From: Pomphorhynchus laevis
Lineage: Eukaryota > Acanthocephala > Palaeacanthocephala > Echinorhynchida > Pomphorhynchidae
Direction: 5' to 3'
Assembly (NCBI GenBank): GCA_012934845.2
Contig: WNNJ02001999.1
Span: forward strand, 25,133-89,132
Length of the DNA stretch: 64,000 nucleotides
The notes beneath the pieces were generated by a model. The model was not told the origin of the DNA and searched no databases. It saw only the letters and a list, made by a program, of their open reading frames with translations. Of this stretch, positions 9,880-22,142 are shown one piece after another. Both the position numbers and the translations under genes were made by a program. Positions within the stretch are counted from its first letter, which is position 1, and each line of letters starts with the position of its first letter.

Positions 9880-12800
9880 AAACTATGGAAATGAAATGCA
9901 ACAAAATGACGAAGGTAAGTCCATTTTTATCTTTTAATCAAAAACATGAGGGGGAGCTTCCCCCAGTTCCCAAATGGCAGAATTAAGTCATTATAGAGAT
10001 GCTCGCTCCATTGGATAGAAGCAACGTATTTAACACTATCCTAAGACATTTCGCCGTGCAATACAAAAATCGTATTTTGTTCAATTCATTCAAGTTTTAC
10101 GTAACGGAGGTTAAAGTGTCCTCCTGCACAGCCGATCTAGCCTAGGCTTACATAAAAAAACTTTAACATTAACCAATTTGATAAAGGTGAGATAATATTC
10201 AAACCGATTAAGGCCTCCATTAAGATCAACAATATCCCGCATTCCTATCTAGTGAGGACATTACCTCTTTGGAAAAGGATTTTAATATTTCTAATATACG
10301 ATTCGTAAACGGAAAAAATGGTCAACCTATAATCGTCACATTCTGTAATGACTCAGTATTCAATGCGGCGCGCCTGGAAAACTCAAAGTTTAATCCCTTT
10401 ATGGGATATAATCTAATATTCACGACAATCGACTCTGATTCGATGACTTATCTACACCGCAATTCCTGTCACAGTTGGTGGGGGCACTGGGCAAACGGCT
10501 GTGACAGTCCTCATACTTGTGGAAGTGTGTGGTTCGTCTGAGAAGCACGAGGGAAAGTGTCAGCTTAGAGCACAATGCTCTAACTGCAATAGTGACCACC
10601 CTGCGTGGTCACGCAAGTGCACATTCTTTAAAGACTCTCAGCAGAGGAATAGGTTAAAAAATGGAATTCACAAATGTTTTGAAAAAGGCAGTGAGACGTA
10701 AAACATAGAGACTAGTCCGTTTTATAAAACGAATGATGTGGATATAAAGTATGTGGACGAAAGAGTGCAAGCCGCAATGACAAATGTGGAAAACATAATC
10801 AGAGAGAATATTAGCATCATGCTACAAGCCATCAACTCACCTCCTACTGTCAAGCCAAACAATAAAAGAAAATCCTCAACGAGAACTGGACCTATACAAT
10901 ATGTAGCGGCAAAGAAATTTGCGAGAATTTGGGATCTGGCTGATTTCGTCAATTTTTAGGGAAATGAAGATATACCCGGTGAGCAAGTGTCTCGCCCTAG
11001 TCGGACTGGAAGTGATAAGGACAACTTTCTCACTCCTGGTTCCAACTAAGAGGAGGCATCTTACTCCAGCTAAATCAAAACAATGCAAAGTAATCAATAG
11101 CCTTTTTCACTGAATATCCTTCAGTGAAATTCGGGAGGTGCTGCTGCCCTTAGCCTTCCATCTGGTAGATATGCAGATGTTATAGTACTTCGGAAGACGC
11201 GGTCTATCCGTGTCCCCAGGACATTACTCGATTTATCCCTAAGCATATTTACACACACTTTACTCCTTATATAACCCCCTCACTGATCTTCATCTCAACG
11301 TCTTTTAACCCTAGTAAGTTCCATAAGATCATCCCTCTTACTAATCTATTCTTGTCCAGTCTTGTCTTGTTTGGCTATATCACTTTGTAAGAACGGTAAA
11401 CGTATCAGCATAGTCAATATCTATAGTAGACCAGGTCGGGCCTAAAACAGACCACCTCTCATGGCCTAATTCGTTGGCGGATAAAGGAAGATACGTTGCT
11501 TAGAAGAAGGTTTTTCTTTGATCACATCAGAGTGTCTTTCTTTATAACAGCAATTTAAACTCTACTCCATTATTGGTAATGAAAGTTTAACCGAATTTAA
11601 TAACTACCTCTCATCGCAAGCAACCGCGTTGCTTTCGACTACCTATAAAGGTCGCATATACAATCTCACTCCGACAAAACTCCAGGTCCTGGCTAAAATG
11701 CTATACCTTACCAATCTTTCTGTTTCTGCCAGACAGGCCCTCTTTAATGAATACTGTAGCTCCAGATACAGGTTCCAGTTGAGCAAGAATAAGGCGAGCC
11801 TTGCTCACCTTAACCCTTCTCAGTCTTCCTTTTGGAAGATATTCAAGAAAGATAAATTGGTTTGCTGGAGGGACAGGGCTGTGGGTTTGATTGGGTGCAT
11901 TAGCCTCGACAGAGTATTGGAAGAGTTACTATCCCTACACAACTATGGAGCCACTCAATCTCCCCAATCAATCTCGTTTTAAGGTGACTTAAGGAGCGGG
12001 GACTTATCTGTTACAGATATCCTTAACTCCTGAGGTCCACTTCCGGGCTTCACTATCTTTTCGAGTCTGTCAGCGTCTGACAGCCTATCAAAGAAGAGAA
12101 GTGGCCGTCGCAATGCTTTTAGCTTCTCCATCCGATGTAGTCGTCATCAATATTAGTCGTAGAATTTTTTTACCCAAACGTAATCTGGTATCATGTCCTA
12201 AAGACCTGCGGCCCATTTCGATTCAAAATTCCATTATCTCAATCTTCAAAAAAGCGCACGCGCGTAGAATCCGCGATCATCTAAGTAGGCGAAACTTAAT
12301 ACCACCAAGTTTCCATGGGTTCGTTTAAGGTCGCTCGGTCCATTCAGCGGTAGGTGAAGTGGATCAGTTTTGTCAGGAGAATAGTTATCAACTTGCTGTG
12401 GCTTTTTTCCTTGACTTTTCTGCTGTATTTGGCCGCATCTAAATTCCCTTTCTTATCTCTTATCTCAGGTCTCTTGGGTTGCCCGCGAGAATTGTTTACA
12501 TGGTGGAGATACTGCTGTACACCAAGCGAATCTTTTATGAAGACGACCCTGATGCGCGTCAGTTATACCCTATTACGGGTGTGCCTCAAGGCTGCCCTCT
12601 TTCTCCTATCTTATTTCTCCTTGCCTCTCTTGAACTTTTTAAAATATTTAAACGTGATCAACATCTAGTGGTATACGCTGATGATACCACAGCCCTGTTC
12701 TCTGGATGCAGGTGCAAAGACGTAGTCTCGGACATCAGCCGAATCTTTTAGGATTAAAATACCAGTTAATCCGGTCCAATCTTATTTTAAACTCTGCCAA

Positions 12801-13276
12801 ATCGCAGGTGGTAGTCTTCTATGGCACCCCTGCAACAAAGCACAAACTTAAGAGATTAGCAATATCTGCCCTCTCTTCCATTTTGACTAATCAACCACTT
12901 CCTACCAGCACGAGTCGTGTAAAATACCTGGGGTTCACCATTACGGTGAACTGGTCGGTAAAAGATGACCTGGATGAACTTAAACGTATCTTAAAGAGAG
13001 TTATGTGGGCCCTGAAACGGACCCAGCATCTGTCATTGAAAACGAAAAAACCAGGTGCGCCTCTGGGGTACTTGGGCTATCTTGGGATTATCTTCTTTTC
13101 TAGACGACGTCCCCCAGAGCAAAGGCTAAGATTTCTCAAGCTCTTCGTCTCTCGTTTACCCAGCATAGTCCACTTCTATGGGACTCTACAGGGGGTGAAA
13201 TACTCCCGAGTGGTTTAGTCGGAGGGCGGCGTTTTGGATTGGCTGGAGGGCTCAGATCCCCGGACCTGAGGCCAAA
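9880..13276 (+). mobile_element. Family B non-LTR retrotransposon, copy 1, decayed
   Basis: Remains of both ORFs of a two-ORF LINE in the Jockey/I/R1 group. The ORF1 region (about 9950-11060) keeps GELPPVPK near its start and zinc-knuckle remnants such as SDHPAWSRKCTFFK near 10590-10630. The ORF2 region (11084-13276) keeps SVSARQALFNEY, PISIQNSIISIF, GVPQGCPLSPILF and VVYADDTTALFSG. Many frame breaks interrupt both. Compared with the complete copies about 230 bp of the endonuclease is missing near 11430, including the catalytic GDFND segment, so the copy is defective beyond point changes. Confidence 0.9.
11084..13276 (+). pseudogene. Decayed ORF2 (endonuclease plus RT) of family B copy 1
   Basis: Begins at ATGCAAAGTAATCAATAG, matching the start of ORF2 in the complete copies but with an early stop. 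RT motifs remain in several frames: LVVYADDTTALF at about 12665-12700, with IPFVISSLRSLGLPAR-like sequence upstream in broken frames. It ends at GDPRT..PEA-like codons matching the C-terminus of the intact protein. Frames change near 12100, 12340, 12480 and 12720. Confidence 0.85.
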
Positions 13277-13405
13277 AATTAGAAGACTTTAAACAGAATG
13301 AAGATAGAAGAATACTCAGACATGTTATGTTTTTTCTTTATCTCTAACTGACAACATTTTTATTATCCACATGTATTATTGTTTTTAAGAAAATCTTTAT
13401 TTATT

Positions 13406-13985
13406 AGAGTGGAGTTGATCAAATCTTTATTTGACACGCATTAGCGTGGCAAATGCGTGTCAGCTGTACGCTTACAAGTCCACCTAGTAACAAAAACAGC
13501 AAACGTCAAGCATTTAAATTAGTTAAATTGTTTAAATGGGATCGGATTTGGCGTTTGAAGCACATCAGGGAAGTTGATTGGAGTTGGATCCACGATATAG
13601 GAGCAGCAACCAGGAAGAAGCGGAATCCAAAGGAGGTAGAGTATTTTGGGACATGTAAAATAAGGGAATTACAGGAACGCAAGGAACAGTAAACAGGACG
13701 AGAATTATGAAGAAAAGGAAGTTGAGAAATGAAGGGGTATAAAAAGTTACAAGACGGAAAGCAACGAGAAGACGAATTTGAACACGAAAATAAATTGTAG
13801 GCAAATCGAGAGAAGCAAGATGGTAGGATGTATGATCAAAACGACGAAGACGGGGGAGAATTCGGACGGCTGCGTTGACGATGCGTTGTAGGGTAAGAAG
13901 AGTGGATTCAGGTGAGTTGGAAAATACACTAAGACAGTAATCAAGTTTTGAGACAAAAAAAACATCTTGATCAGTTTTGGTACTT
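13406..13985 (-). mobile_element. Family C LINE fragment, 3' end only
   Basis: The minus strand reads LPTIYFRVQIRLLVAFRL and similar, matching the C-terminal region after the RT in the longer family C copies (IHIRIKLRLLLVTFRL). The 3' end carries the family's terminal hairpin: GACACGCATT at 13433 pairs with AATGCGTGTC at 13452. Frames are broken. The copy is strongly 5'-truncated and lies just behind the 3' end of family B copy 1. Confidence 0.8.
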
Positions 13986-14175
13986 TTGTAGACAGACTTT
14001 TAAATTGCCTATGATGGAAAACCGTTTTTATCTAATAGAATTCTAATTATCTTATTATTTGCTTCAAGCTCTTAAAAAATCAAATCAGCTAACTGAGTCT
14101 ATGTATTTAATATAATTATAAAATAGACAAAACATAATAATGCTAAATTATTATCTCAAATAGGTCTAATATCTC

Positions 14176-17100
14176 AAATCTCAAAGGGTCTAATATTCGA
14201 CTGCTGAAAGATCTTGATGTATCAGAACGAAAAAAATTATCGAAGGTTAAAGAGGAACTAGCATCTCGTGTTGCTAAAGGAGAAACAAATCTCTATGTGA
14301 AAAATTTTCAGATTGTGAAGCGACGCACCCGGCTGAGTTGGAGCCCACTAGTCATGTCGCCTCGCGTGCATTCTGTAATCGAAACGGGCTCGTCTACTCT
14401 GCCTATCAGAGTCTAAATGGTTTAGCGTCCGGGTTATTAGGATGTGTAAGGGGTGATAGGAATACTCCCAGAGGTATGTTGGGGCATTGTGAAATACTCC
14501 ATTGTAATGTTCGCAGTCTTATATCGAAGATAGATGAACTGAGATATAGAGTTCAGTTAATTCGTCCTAAATTACTTGCTATCACAGAATCATGGCTATA
14601 TGGTGATATTGTTGATAATGAAGTCTCCATCCCTGGTTATCTGGTTTTCCGCAGTGATCGTAAAAGTGGAAGAGGTGGAGGTGTTATTCTTTATGTGAGC
14701 AACGATGTGAAAGTAACTATTCTTAGCACTTCTTCTGATAAAGTCGAAAGTTTGTGGTGTCGGGTAAAATTCATGCATACCGCTCCGCTTGTTCTGGGGG
14801 TAGTATATCGTTCACCCTTGGCCGCCACAGATAAACTGATTGGGGAAGTAGAACTTTATTCTAAAGGTACCTCCAATGTTTTAATACTTGGTGACTTGAA
14901 TATGCCTTCGGTTGATTGGAATTCGTATACGGCTTTTCCTACTTGTGACCATGCTTCCTATGACCTTCTGGAGTGTATCATCTATTGTGGTTTAACTCAG
15001 CATGTCCAAAATTACACTCGTTTTGCTAGTGACAGTAGATCTCTATTAGATGTATGTTTATCTTCGAACAGTGAGATTATTAACGCTATCCGTTATGATG
15101 CCCCGATCGGTATGTCTGATCATTGCGTAGTGATCGTTAGGTTAAGGTTTCAAGAAGAAACTCGAGGTCCGCGTGAAAATCAAGTGGTTAATGCTTTCAA
15201 AACCAACACAAATGCGATTCAGTCAATACTTTCAACAGCTTCCTGGCCAGATCCCGCTGTTGTTGGAGTACACAGCGCGTGGAATTACTTTCATATAACC
15301 TTAGAGTCGCTGCTTATTTTATTCTCTCCACTTGGAGGCAGAACTCGTCGAAAAGATTCTCTCTGGTTCGATTCTGAGTTACGTTCAACATTGAGGACTC
15401 GTAATTTGATCTTCAATCGCTACAAAGTTGGGGAGTGTAGTTATGATGTTTTTAAACAGGCAAGAAATTTATTCAATTTATTGAAGAGGAATAAGCGGTG
15501 TGCATTTGAGAATGCATTAGCTAACCAGTGTAAATACGATTTAAAGGTCCTTTTTCAGTACCTATCAAGTAGGGTATATGTTGATTCTTCGATTTGTCAC
15601 TACTTCTATGACATTTCTGCGAATGACCTAGCTGAAGAGTTTGCGGCACACTATTGCACTTCAGTAGAGCCCGCAAATGAACATGAAACTTTTTGTATGG
15701 AATCTAGTGTGCTGAACACTTACTCTGACACGTGTCTTGAGTTGGACCTTGACAATTTGATAACGCCAGCTAAAGTCTATTCCGAATTACGCCGTCTAAA
15801 AGCAAATAATTCAAGAGGTTGTGACTTACTACCTTCTGTTTATCTGCGCAGATTAGCAGGCTCAATTTGCGTTCCTCTCTGTGCAATTTTTCGCCAGTCA
15901 ATCTTAGAAAGATATCTTCCTAATGTGTGGAAGCAGTCAATTGTTCTTCCCTACTTAAAGAAGGGAGATCGCTCTTCCGTCGAGAATTATAGGCCGGTGA
16001 GCATTACCTGCATTTGCTGTAGAGTGTTGGAGAGGTTTGTGCATCGCTACATGGTTGAGTTTTTTCGTGTAGGAAAAATTTTAGTCCCTAATCAGCACGG
16101 ATTTCGGGAGGGTTATTCAACTGTTTCAAATTTGCTTGATGCTCATCTTGATTGGACAGCGAATAAGACACATTATACCGATACAGACATTATATTCTTC
16201 GACTTTTCTAAAGCTTTTGATAGAGTAGATCATGGTATACTCCTTCAGAAACTTGTCAATACTGGACTCCCAAACATAATAGTTGATTGGATTCGAGAAT
16301 TTCTTCGTGATCTTTGCTTTCGAGTACTTGTCGATTGGTCATTGCTGTGTCTAGAGAATGTCATATTGGAGTACCTCAAGGTTCAGTTTCGGGTCCGCTT
16401 TTATTCAGCATTTATGTTAACGATTTGCCTGGGTGCATTCGCTCTCGATCATGTTTGTATGCAGATGACTTAAAAATATGGCGGCCCATTCATTCATGTG
16501 AGGATGTTGATAATTTGCAAACTGACATAGATAATGTGAAGTTGTGGGCGGCGTCTAACAAGCTTGTGATAAATGTTTAGAAATGCAAACACATGCGTAT
16601 TATTAGTAATGCTCGCAAGCAACGAACATCAGCGTGTTACACATATAAGGGCTGTATTGTGGAAAGTTTCGATAGTTACAAAGATTTAGGAGTATGGGTT
16701 ACCTCTAATTTATTAACTAAAAAGCACACTGATCAAGCTTGTGCCAACTCCAATAAAATGATAGGTATGATTCGACGCGCGTTTGTTCGCGTTAATCCGA
16801 CTGCTCTTCGGCCTCTGATTTTAGCACATGTATTGAGTAGACTTTTATATGCAGCTCCGGTTGTATACCCACGTACTGTGCATGAACATAAGAAATCAGA
16901 GAGGGTACTTCGCAGGGCAACAAAGCTAGCACCAACGTTGGCGTCGCTGCCTTATGAAGACAGACTTAGATCATTAGGACTTGAGACAGTCACATGGACC
17001 CGTCGGTACATGGATATGTGCCTTGTTTGGCATTTATTCCAACGTCCTCATCACCCTCTTCGGAGGGTTCAACTACGTGGTTCAAATGTTCTTCGCGGTC

Positions 17101-17360
17101 ATTATTTAACCATTCGAAGAAACAGAGTACAGAAATTGGGCGCGATGCAATTTGACAGAAGAATTGTTGAGCTTTGGAACAACCTTGATGCAGACACCGT
17201 TGGATGCAGTTCACTTAATACTTTTAAAAGAAGACTACGAATGGATCAAGCAATGTTTCGTGTTGCATTTCCTTATTTTAATAACTAATTAATTTATTTA
17301 CGAACTTATTGTGAGTCAGCTATTTGAGCTAATGCTCGTATGTTGTTGAATGTATAATAA
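14176..17360 (+). mobile_element. CR1-like non-LTR retrotransposon, nearly complete ORF2
   Basis: A LINE with a short ORF1 remnant at 14200-14335 (KKLSKVKEELASRVAKGE, the usual C-terminal helix of such ORF1s), then endonuclease, RT and C-terminal tail. The 3' end is TAATAATAAATC-like sequence near 17345-17360 rather than long poly(A). ORF1 is mostly missing, so the copy is 5'-truncated. Confidence 0.9.
14338..17288 (+). pseudogene. ORF2 of the CR1-like LINE: AP endonuclease, RT and tail, lightly broken
   Basis: The first open stretch (14338-16473, 711 codons) holds the endonuclease: LHCNVRSL, AITESWL, LGDLNMPSVDW and MSDHCVV, then RT motifs LKKGDRSSVENYRPVS and FFDFSKAFDRVDHG. A frameshift near 16315-16330 moves the RT into another frame, where GVPQGSVSGPLLFSIYVND and YADDLKIW (16458 onward) follow. 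One in-frame TAG at 16578 then separates the tail (16593-17288), which has RPLILAHVLSRLLYAAPVV and ends FNN. No ATG opens the first stretch; a TTG sits at its left limit, so the true N-terminus lies elsewhere or is lost. About one frameshift and one stop in 3 kb suggests a fairly young copy. Confidence 0.9.
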
Positions 17361-17727
17361 TAAATCAAAATTAAATAATAAAATTATTAATTGTTTTTAG
17401 ATTTTCTATAATTTAAATCAAGTTAAAATAAAAATTGAAATTTAAAATAAACGTCATTTTTATGAATTGACTAATAAATAAGACTTTGTATCAGAATAAG
17501 AATTAGAGGTCATCAGGTGGAACTGCTATGGTATCAGGTTTCGGTCTCTAACTCAAATTGTATAATAATTCAGAGTTGCATAAGAAATTGTATATGAAAA
17601 TATGTCAACAGCTGAGATAAACCTATTTAACTAAGGTCTTTATAATTTAAATCAAGCTAAAATAAAAAATTGAAATTTAAAATAAAAGTCATTTTTTTGA
17701 ATTGACTAACATACATTTACTTAACAT
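17361..17727. other. AT-rich spacer with a partial internal duplication
   Basis: ATAATTTAAATCAAGTTAAA at about 17409 recurs as ATAATTTAAATCAAGCTAAA at about 17642, followed both times by TTGAAATTTAAAATAAA and GTCATTTTT. A ~60-bp block is therefore duplicated about 233 bp apart. No gene. Confidence 0.7.
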
Positions 17728-17936
17728 ACATTCCAGATTATTCCTGTCAGTTCCAGATTATTCCTGCCAGTTCCGGATTATTCCTGTCACTTTCAGAATA
17801 TTCCTGTCAGTTCCAGATTATGTCTGTCAGTTCCCGATTATTCCTGTCAGTTCCAGATTATTCCTGTCAGTTCCAGATTATTCCTGTCAGTTCCAGATTA
17901 TTCCTGTCAGTTCCAGATTATTCCTGTCAGTTCCGC
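17728..17936 (+). repeat. Minisatellite, 20-bp unit, about 10 copies
   Basis: Tandem copies of TTCCAGATTATTCCTGTCAG with point variants (TTCCGG, TTTCAGAA, TTCCCG). The unit is not a multiple of three. There are no spacers between copies, so it is not a CRISPR array. Confidence 0.95.
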
Positions 17937-18460
17937 TTGCTACGCTCGCGGATTGAGCTCAATCTCTTGATAAAAAGTCATGCCAAGAAAAACGCGATCT
18001 CAGATCCCTGTTCCTGATCAAGCATCTTCCACATCGGAATGCAATGATGGTTATACAAGTTTTGAAGTTGGATGCGATTCCGAAGATTGTGATGTATGAA
18101 CACTTATTCGTGTTAAAATATCCGACTGCTCGGTGTATAAACGTAAACAAATCACATGCGGTTTTTGTACATCAGTACGACTACTGCACTTATCCTGCTC
18201 ATCTACTTCTGTATCACACACGACCATTCAGACCAATACTGTTTTAGATGTTTCCCTCGCATCAACATTTAACTTCGCATCTTATAATCCCATTATTGAA
18301 AATACTCTCTCACACTCCTGGTTCAACTACGAACCAAACTTCCATTCATCGTCCTCATTCTAACAATGCTAACAGTAAAGCTTTTTATCTCTTACCTTAT
18401 CTTTTCTATTCCTCCCCGAATCTAAATAAATCTCAAACTTCTTTATTATCATCATGTACT

Positions 18461-18860
18461 CCCTACTCTACCTCCCCCGTATCACTTCTCGATAATTTAC
18501 ATCATTCCGTAAAAATCATATCCAGTAACATCTCCGATTAACCGATTCAACATTCCACTCATGTTACACATGCTCCAACCTATCTTAATTCTCCTTACTC
18601 TACCTCCCACGTATTACTTTCCAATAATCTACATCCTTCCGTCAAGATCATTTCCAGTAACATCTCCGATCAACTGATTCAACACTCCACTCCGGTCACA
18701 CATGCCCCAACCTATCTTAATTATCCTTACTCTACATCACACGCATCACTTTAAAATAATTTACATATTCCTTCAAAATCATCTCCAGTCACATCTCTGA
18801 TCAACCGATTCAACACCCACTCCTGTCACACTTGCTCCAACCAATCTTAATTCTCTATCA
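18461..18860 (+). repeat. 132-bp tandem repeat inside family C ORF1, about 3 copies
   Basis: CC(C/T)TACTCTAC at 18461, 18593 and 18725 marks a 132-bp period (44 codons). Each copy also carries a CATTCCGTAAAAATC-like block and a CAGTAACATCTCCGAT-like block. The other family C ORF1s show one such block, so this is a local amplification. Confidence 0.85.
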
Positions 18861-20149
18861 AGCACCCATGTTATTTCTACTTCTATCTGATCATCTGCCT
18901 CAACTCCTACCAGCACTGTCCATCCACCACTTCCACGAAATCGTTTTCCTTCGCGCGATCGCTATATTTATATATCAAACTTAAAGCTTTCCGAATATGC
19001 TTTTCCACAAACTCGCTTCGATGATGATGTATCTGCTTTCAGGTCTATCATAGCAACCTCTTGAAATTGTGATTGTGCACCGTCCAGGCTCAGCTGCCAT
19101 CTCACGTATGTTCTTTAGCGAGCTTGCAGATCTTCTTTCTCACTGTTCATTGTCTTATACTCCTTCATTTGTTCTCGGTGACTTTAACATTCGTCTTGAT
19201 CGCCCGGCTGACTCTGACTCTATCACTTTAACTAATCTTTTTTCTGATTTTCAACTATAAATTACTTTTAACAAGCCCAACTCATATTCTCAGCGGTGCT
19301 CTCGACATCATTGCTGTTCCTAACTGCGTCAATGACTATACATCCTTGTCAATTACTGATCCTGGTTTATCCGATCATTTCCTTGTTACTTTTACTCCTA
19401 CTCGTACCCATTCCTCTCCGCCTCCACCATTATCCACATCAAGTCAACCATGGAAACTTCTCGATATCCCTATTCTCTGCACAGCCTTACTCAATTCTTC
19501 ACTTTTTTCCACTTCCTCTTAACTATCTCTCTCCCGATAATCTCTGTATTCTGTTTGATTCTGAACTTACGTCGATCCTCAATAACATTCTGCCTAATCG
19601 ACTCCGACGTTTACAGCGCTTGCGCCATTCTCCCTGGTTCGATTCTGACTGTAGTCTTTCTAAGTGTCGACGATGTCACTCTTTTCGTGTGTATAATCGC
19701 TTTCTTAAACGTTCTCCCAACTCACTCCCTCCAAATCTCCGTGATTCCTACTTTTCTCTACGCCGTTCACATATTATTCTTATACGTACTAAACGTACTA
19801 TCTTTTGGCGAAATCAACTCGAGTCATCTTCCAACTCTAAATATCATTGGAAAATCTTAAACTCAATTCTTTCAAGATCATCTACCCCTTGTAAAATAAA
19901 TCCTAATGAATTTTCTTCTTATCTACAAACTAAGCTATCTGATTTACTTTCCCTACTACCCATAGCCCTCTTGTACCATCTCTTCTCTTTAAATACTTAC
20001 CTCCAGAACTATTCCACCTTCTTCACGTTTCGTCTGATGAAGTTTCTTCGGTTCTGCTGTCATTACCTAATAAAACCTCTCCTTATGACCCAATTCTCAC
20101 TCACTTGCTTAAAAATATCTGATCATCTATCTCACCCTTCCTAAGCACA

Positions 20150-20974
20150 TTGTTCAACTCGTCCATCCGTAGCCGTACATTTCCTTCCATCTGGAAATGC
20201 GCCACTGTTCGTCCTCTCATCAAAAAGCAATCTCTCGACTCCTCACTATCATCTTCGCACCGTCCTATCTCACTTCTCCCAACCCTCTCTAAACTCCTTG
20301 AGCGTCTCGTTCTTAAGCAAGTTAATAATATATCTTTTCCTCCAACTTATTTCCTCCCTTCCAAGCCGCTTTTCGCTGTAATTACACTACCGAAATTGTG
20401 TCTTAACGTTTATAACGACTTACTAATATCGCGCGATCATAAATTATGTAGTGTCATAGTTTCTCTTGATCTCTCATCTGCTTTTGACATCGTCGATCAC
20501 TCGATTTTTCTCCATCGCCTTCGTCGTGATTATGGCTTCTCTTTACCCACTGTATCATGGTTTTCTTCATATCTATCAAACCGTACATTTCGCGTCTATT
20601 CTAACTCTTCTCCCTTCCATCCTTCGTCCATCCCGTTCGGTGTTCCACAATGCTCCGTATTAGGCCCTATGCTTTTCTCTCTTCTTCTCGGTGATTTGTC
20701 TTCAATTTCTAATTCATTTAACTTCCATGTTATGCAATATGCTGATGACATTCACATCTATGCTCATGCACCTGTTTATCGTATTCACGATCTTGGTGTT
20801 TCTACTTCCGACTGTCTTGTCTCAATTTTCCATTATCTTTATTCCCTTCGCCTTTCTCTGAATCCTGATAAATCCAAAATTATGTGGATTCTACCTCGAC
20901 GCCTTGGCTTAGAACCTCCCTACGTATCATTAAATTTTACAATTCTTCTATCGTTGATAATCTCGTTTTCCTAG
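20150..20974 (+). pseudogene. RT fragment of the family C LINE
   Basis: 274 codons open in one frame: RPISLLPTLSKLLERLVLKQ, LDLSSAFDIVDHS, FGVPQCSVLGPMLF and MQYADDIHIYA. Key RT motifs are kept, but the fingers region differs in length from the 505-codon open copy at 44756-46273 and the thumb continues in another frame. Endonuclease and RT are no longer in one frame. Confidence 0.85.
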
Positions 20975-21126
20975 GCTTCCATATCGACAATCGACTTTCA
21001 CTTAAACCTTTCGTTAGAGATAAAGTACGCTCATCTACCTTGATACTCCGCAATCTCTATCAAGTTCGTAAATTGATTTCCTTTCTTGAATGGCTTTTAT
21101 ATCTGCGTATAAAATATCACATATCT

Positions 21127-21720
21127 TCCCACCGTAATTCAACGTGGATGTTGATAACGCATCATCAGAAGAGCAGGCATAATCAACGAGATAAATTCCT
21201 GTTGAACGTAGGCGACGGATAGCGAGATCATCACAATTGGTATGCCAAGATTCACAGTTGGTATGCCAAGCGAATGTGTAAATCACCTAGTACAAACAGT
21301 GGGAGTGCTGAAAATGAACAATAAGAAGGAAGATCAGCTAGTTCATCGAAGAACTTGAGAAAGGATGGGAAGATGCAGGACGATAAATGATAGCGAACTC
21401 AAGAAAAGAATGAAACGATCTACAAATAAGTAATTCAAAAATTTCGGGTGCTAGAAAACAATTAATTTTTATGAGGGACGAAGAAGCGCGGGCAAAGCCG
21501 ACAATCCCACCGTAATTCGACGTGGATGTTGATAACGCATTATCAGAAAAGCGGACAAAATCAACGAGATATATTCCTGTTGGACGTAGACGATGGATAG
21601 CGAGATCATCACAATTGGTATGCCAAGATTCATTTATACTGCAAATGTCAAGCGATTGTTGGGCAAATGTGTTGAGAAGAATGTGTTGATAAAATGAATG
21701 GTTCATTGTGAACGATAATC
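21127..21720 (-). mobile_element. Family C endonuclease fragments, partly duplicated
   Basis: The minus strand reads SLDICSINESWHTNCDDLAI and GIYLVDF, the start of the AP endonuclease (LFCLTESWHSDSDNLSIRR in the larger copy). A ~128-bp block occurs twice, 21127-21254 and 21507-21634, about 380 bp apart, with around ten differences. The orientation is opposite to the family C copy immediately to the left. Confidence 0.85.
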
Positions 21721-21989
21721 GAGCTAGCCATAAATGTTAATAAATTACCAGTATCTAAGGAAACTGGTTTTGCCTGGTGTGCAATTAGGTTTTCATTTAT
21801 ATTACAGGAATCACGCTTCACGAGCATGTTCTTTCCGATAGACGGAATGTATCGGGTAGCAGCTTGTCAAGATGGTAACAATTATTAGAAGCAAAGTTCT
21901 TGCGAGAGTATTTCTTTGACTTTCGAAGTACGGCCTAATTGTGGAAGAATCAGAACTCGTCCAAGTAAATTGTTAGTATGCTCGCGTGC
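21721..21989. other. Unassigned LINE-like stretch
   Basis: Between the family C endonuclease fragment and the 3' end of the minus-strand CR1-like LINE. The minus strand could be the end of a family C ORF1 (LLPDTFRLSERTC in one frame), but this is weak. Confidence 0.3.
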
Positions 21990-22142
21990 AATATTATTAT
22001 TACAAGGCTTAGCCATAAGTCTATTTTGCCTGATCAGTTTTTTAAAAATGAAACTAAAAAATAAGAAACAAAGAAAAAGAAGTCAACAAGCAAAAAATCA
22101 CTGCAAATATGTCCATGACTCGTTTCTCGTCTTCTTGGTGAT

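Larger units (their letters stand above)
17960..21115 (+). mobile_element. Family C LINE, decayed, nearly full span
   Basis: ORF1 remnant at about 18000-18960: ITCGFC is the end of the PHD-like Cys motif, followed by Ser/Thr/Pro-rich sequence with a 132-bp repeat. Endonuclease remnant at about 19060-19400 (FVLGDFNIRLDRP). RT at 20150-21100: VSLDLSSAFDIVDHS, VLGPMLFSLLLGDL and MQYADDIHIYAHAP. Reading frames change repeatedly. The last recognisable RT-thumb sequence is near 21100, where minus-strand family C sequence begins. Confidence 0.88.

Noticed and set aside
14338-14340. Start codon of the CR1-like ORF2 at 14338
   Set aside because: The codon is TTG, and the neighbouring frame upstream is ORF1-like, so this is only the left limit of the open stretch.
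17728-17936. Coding repeat protein or CRISPR array
   Set aside because: The 20-bp unit is not a multiple of three and there are no spacers. The open frames through it are by-products of the repeat.
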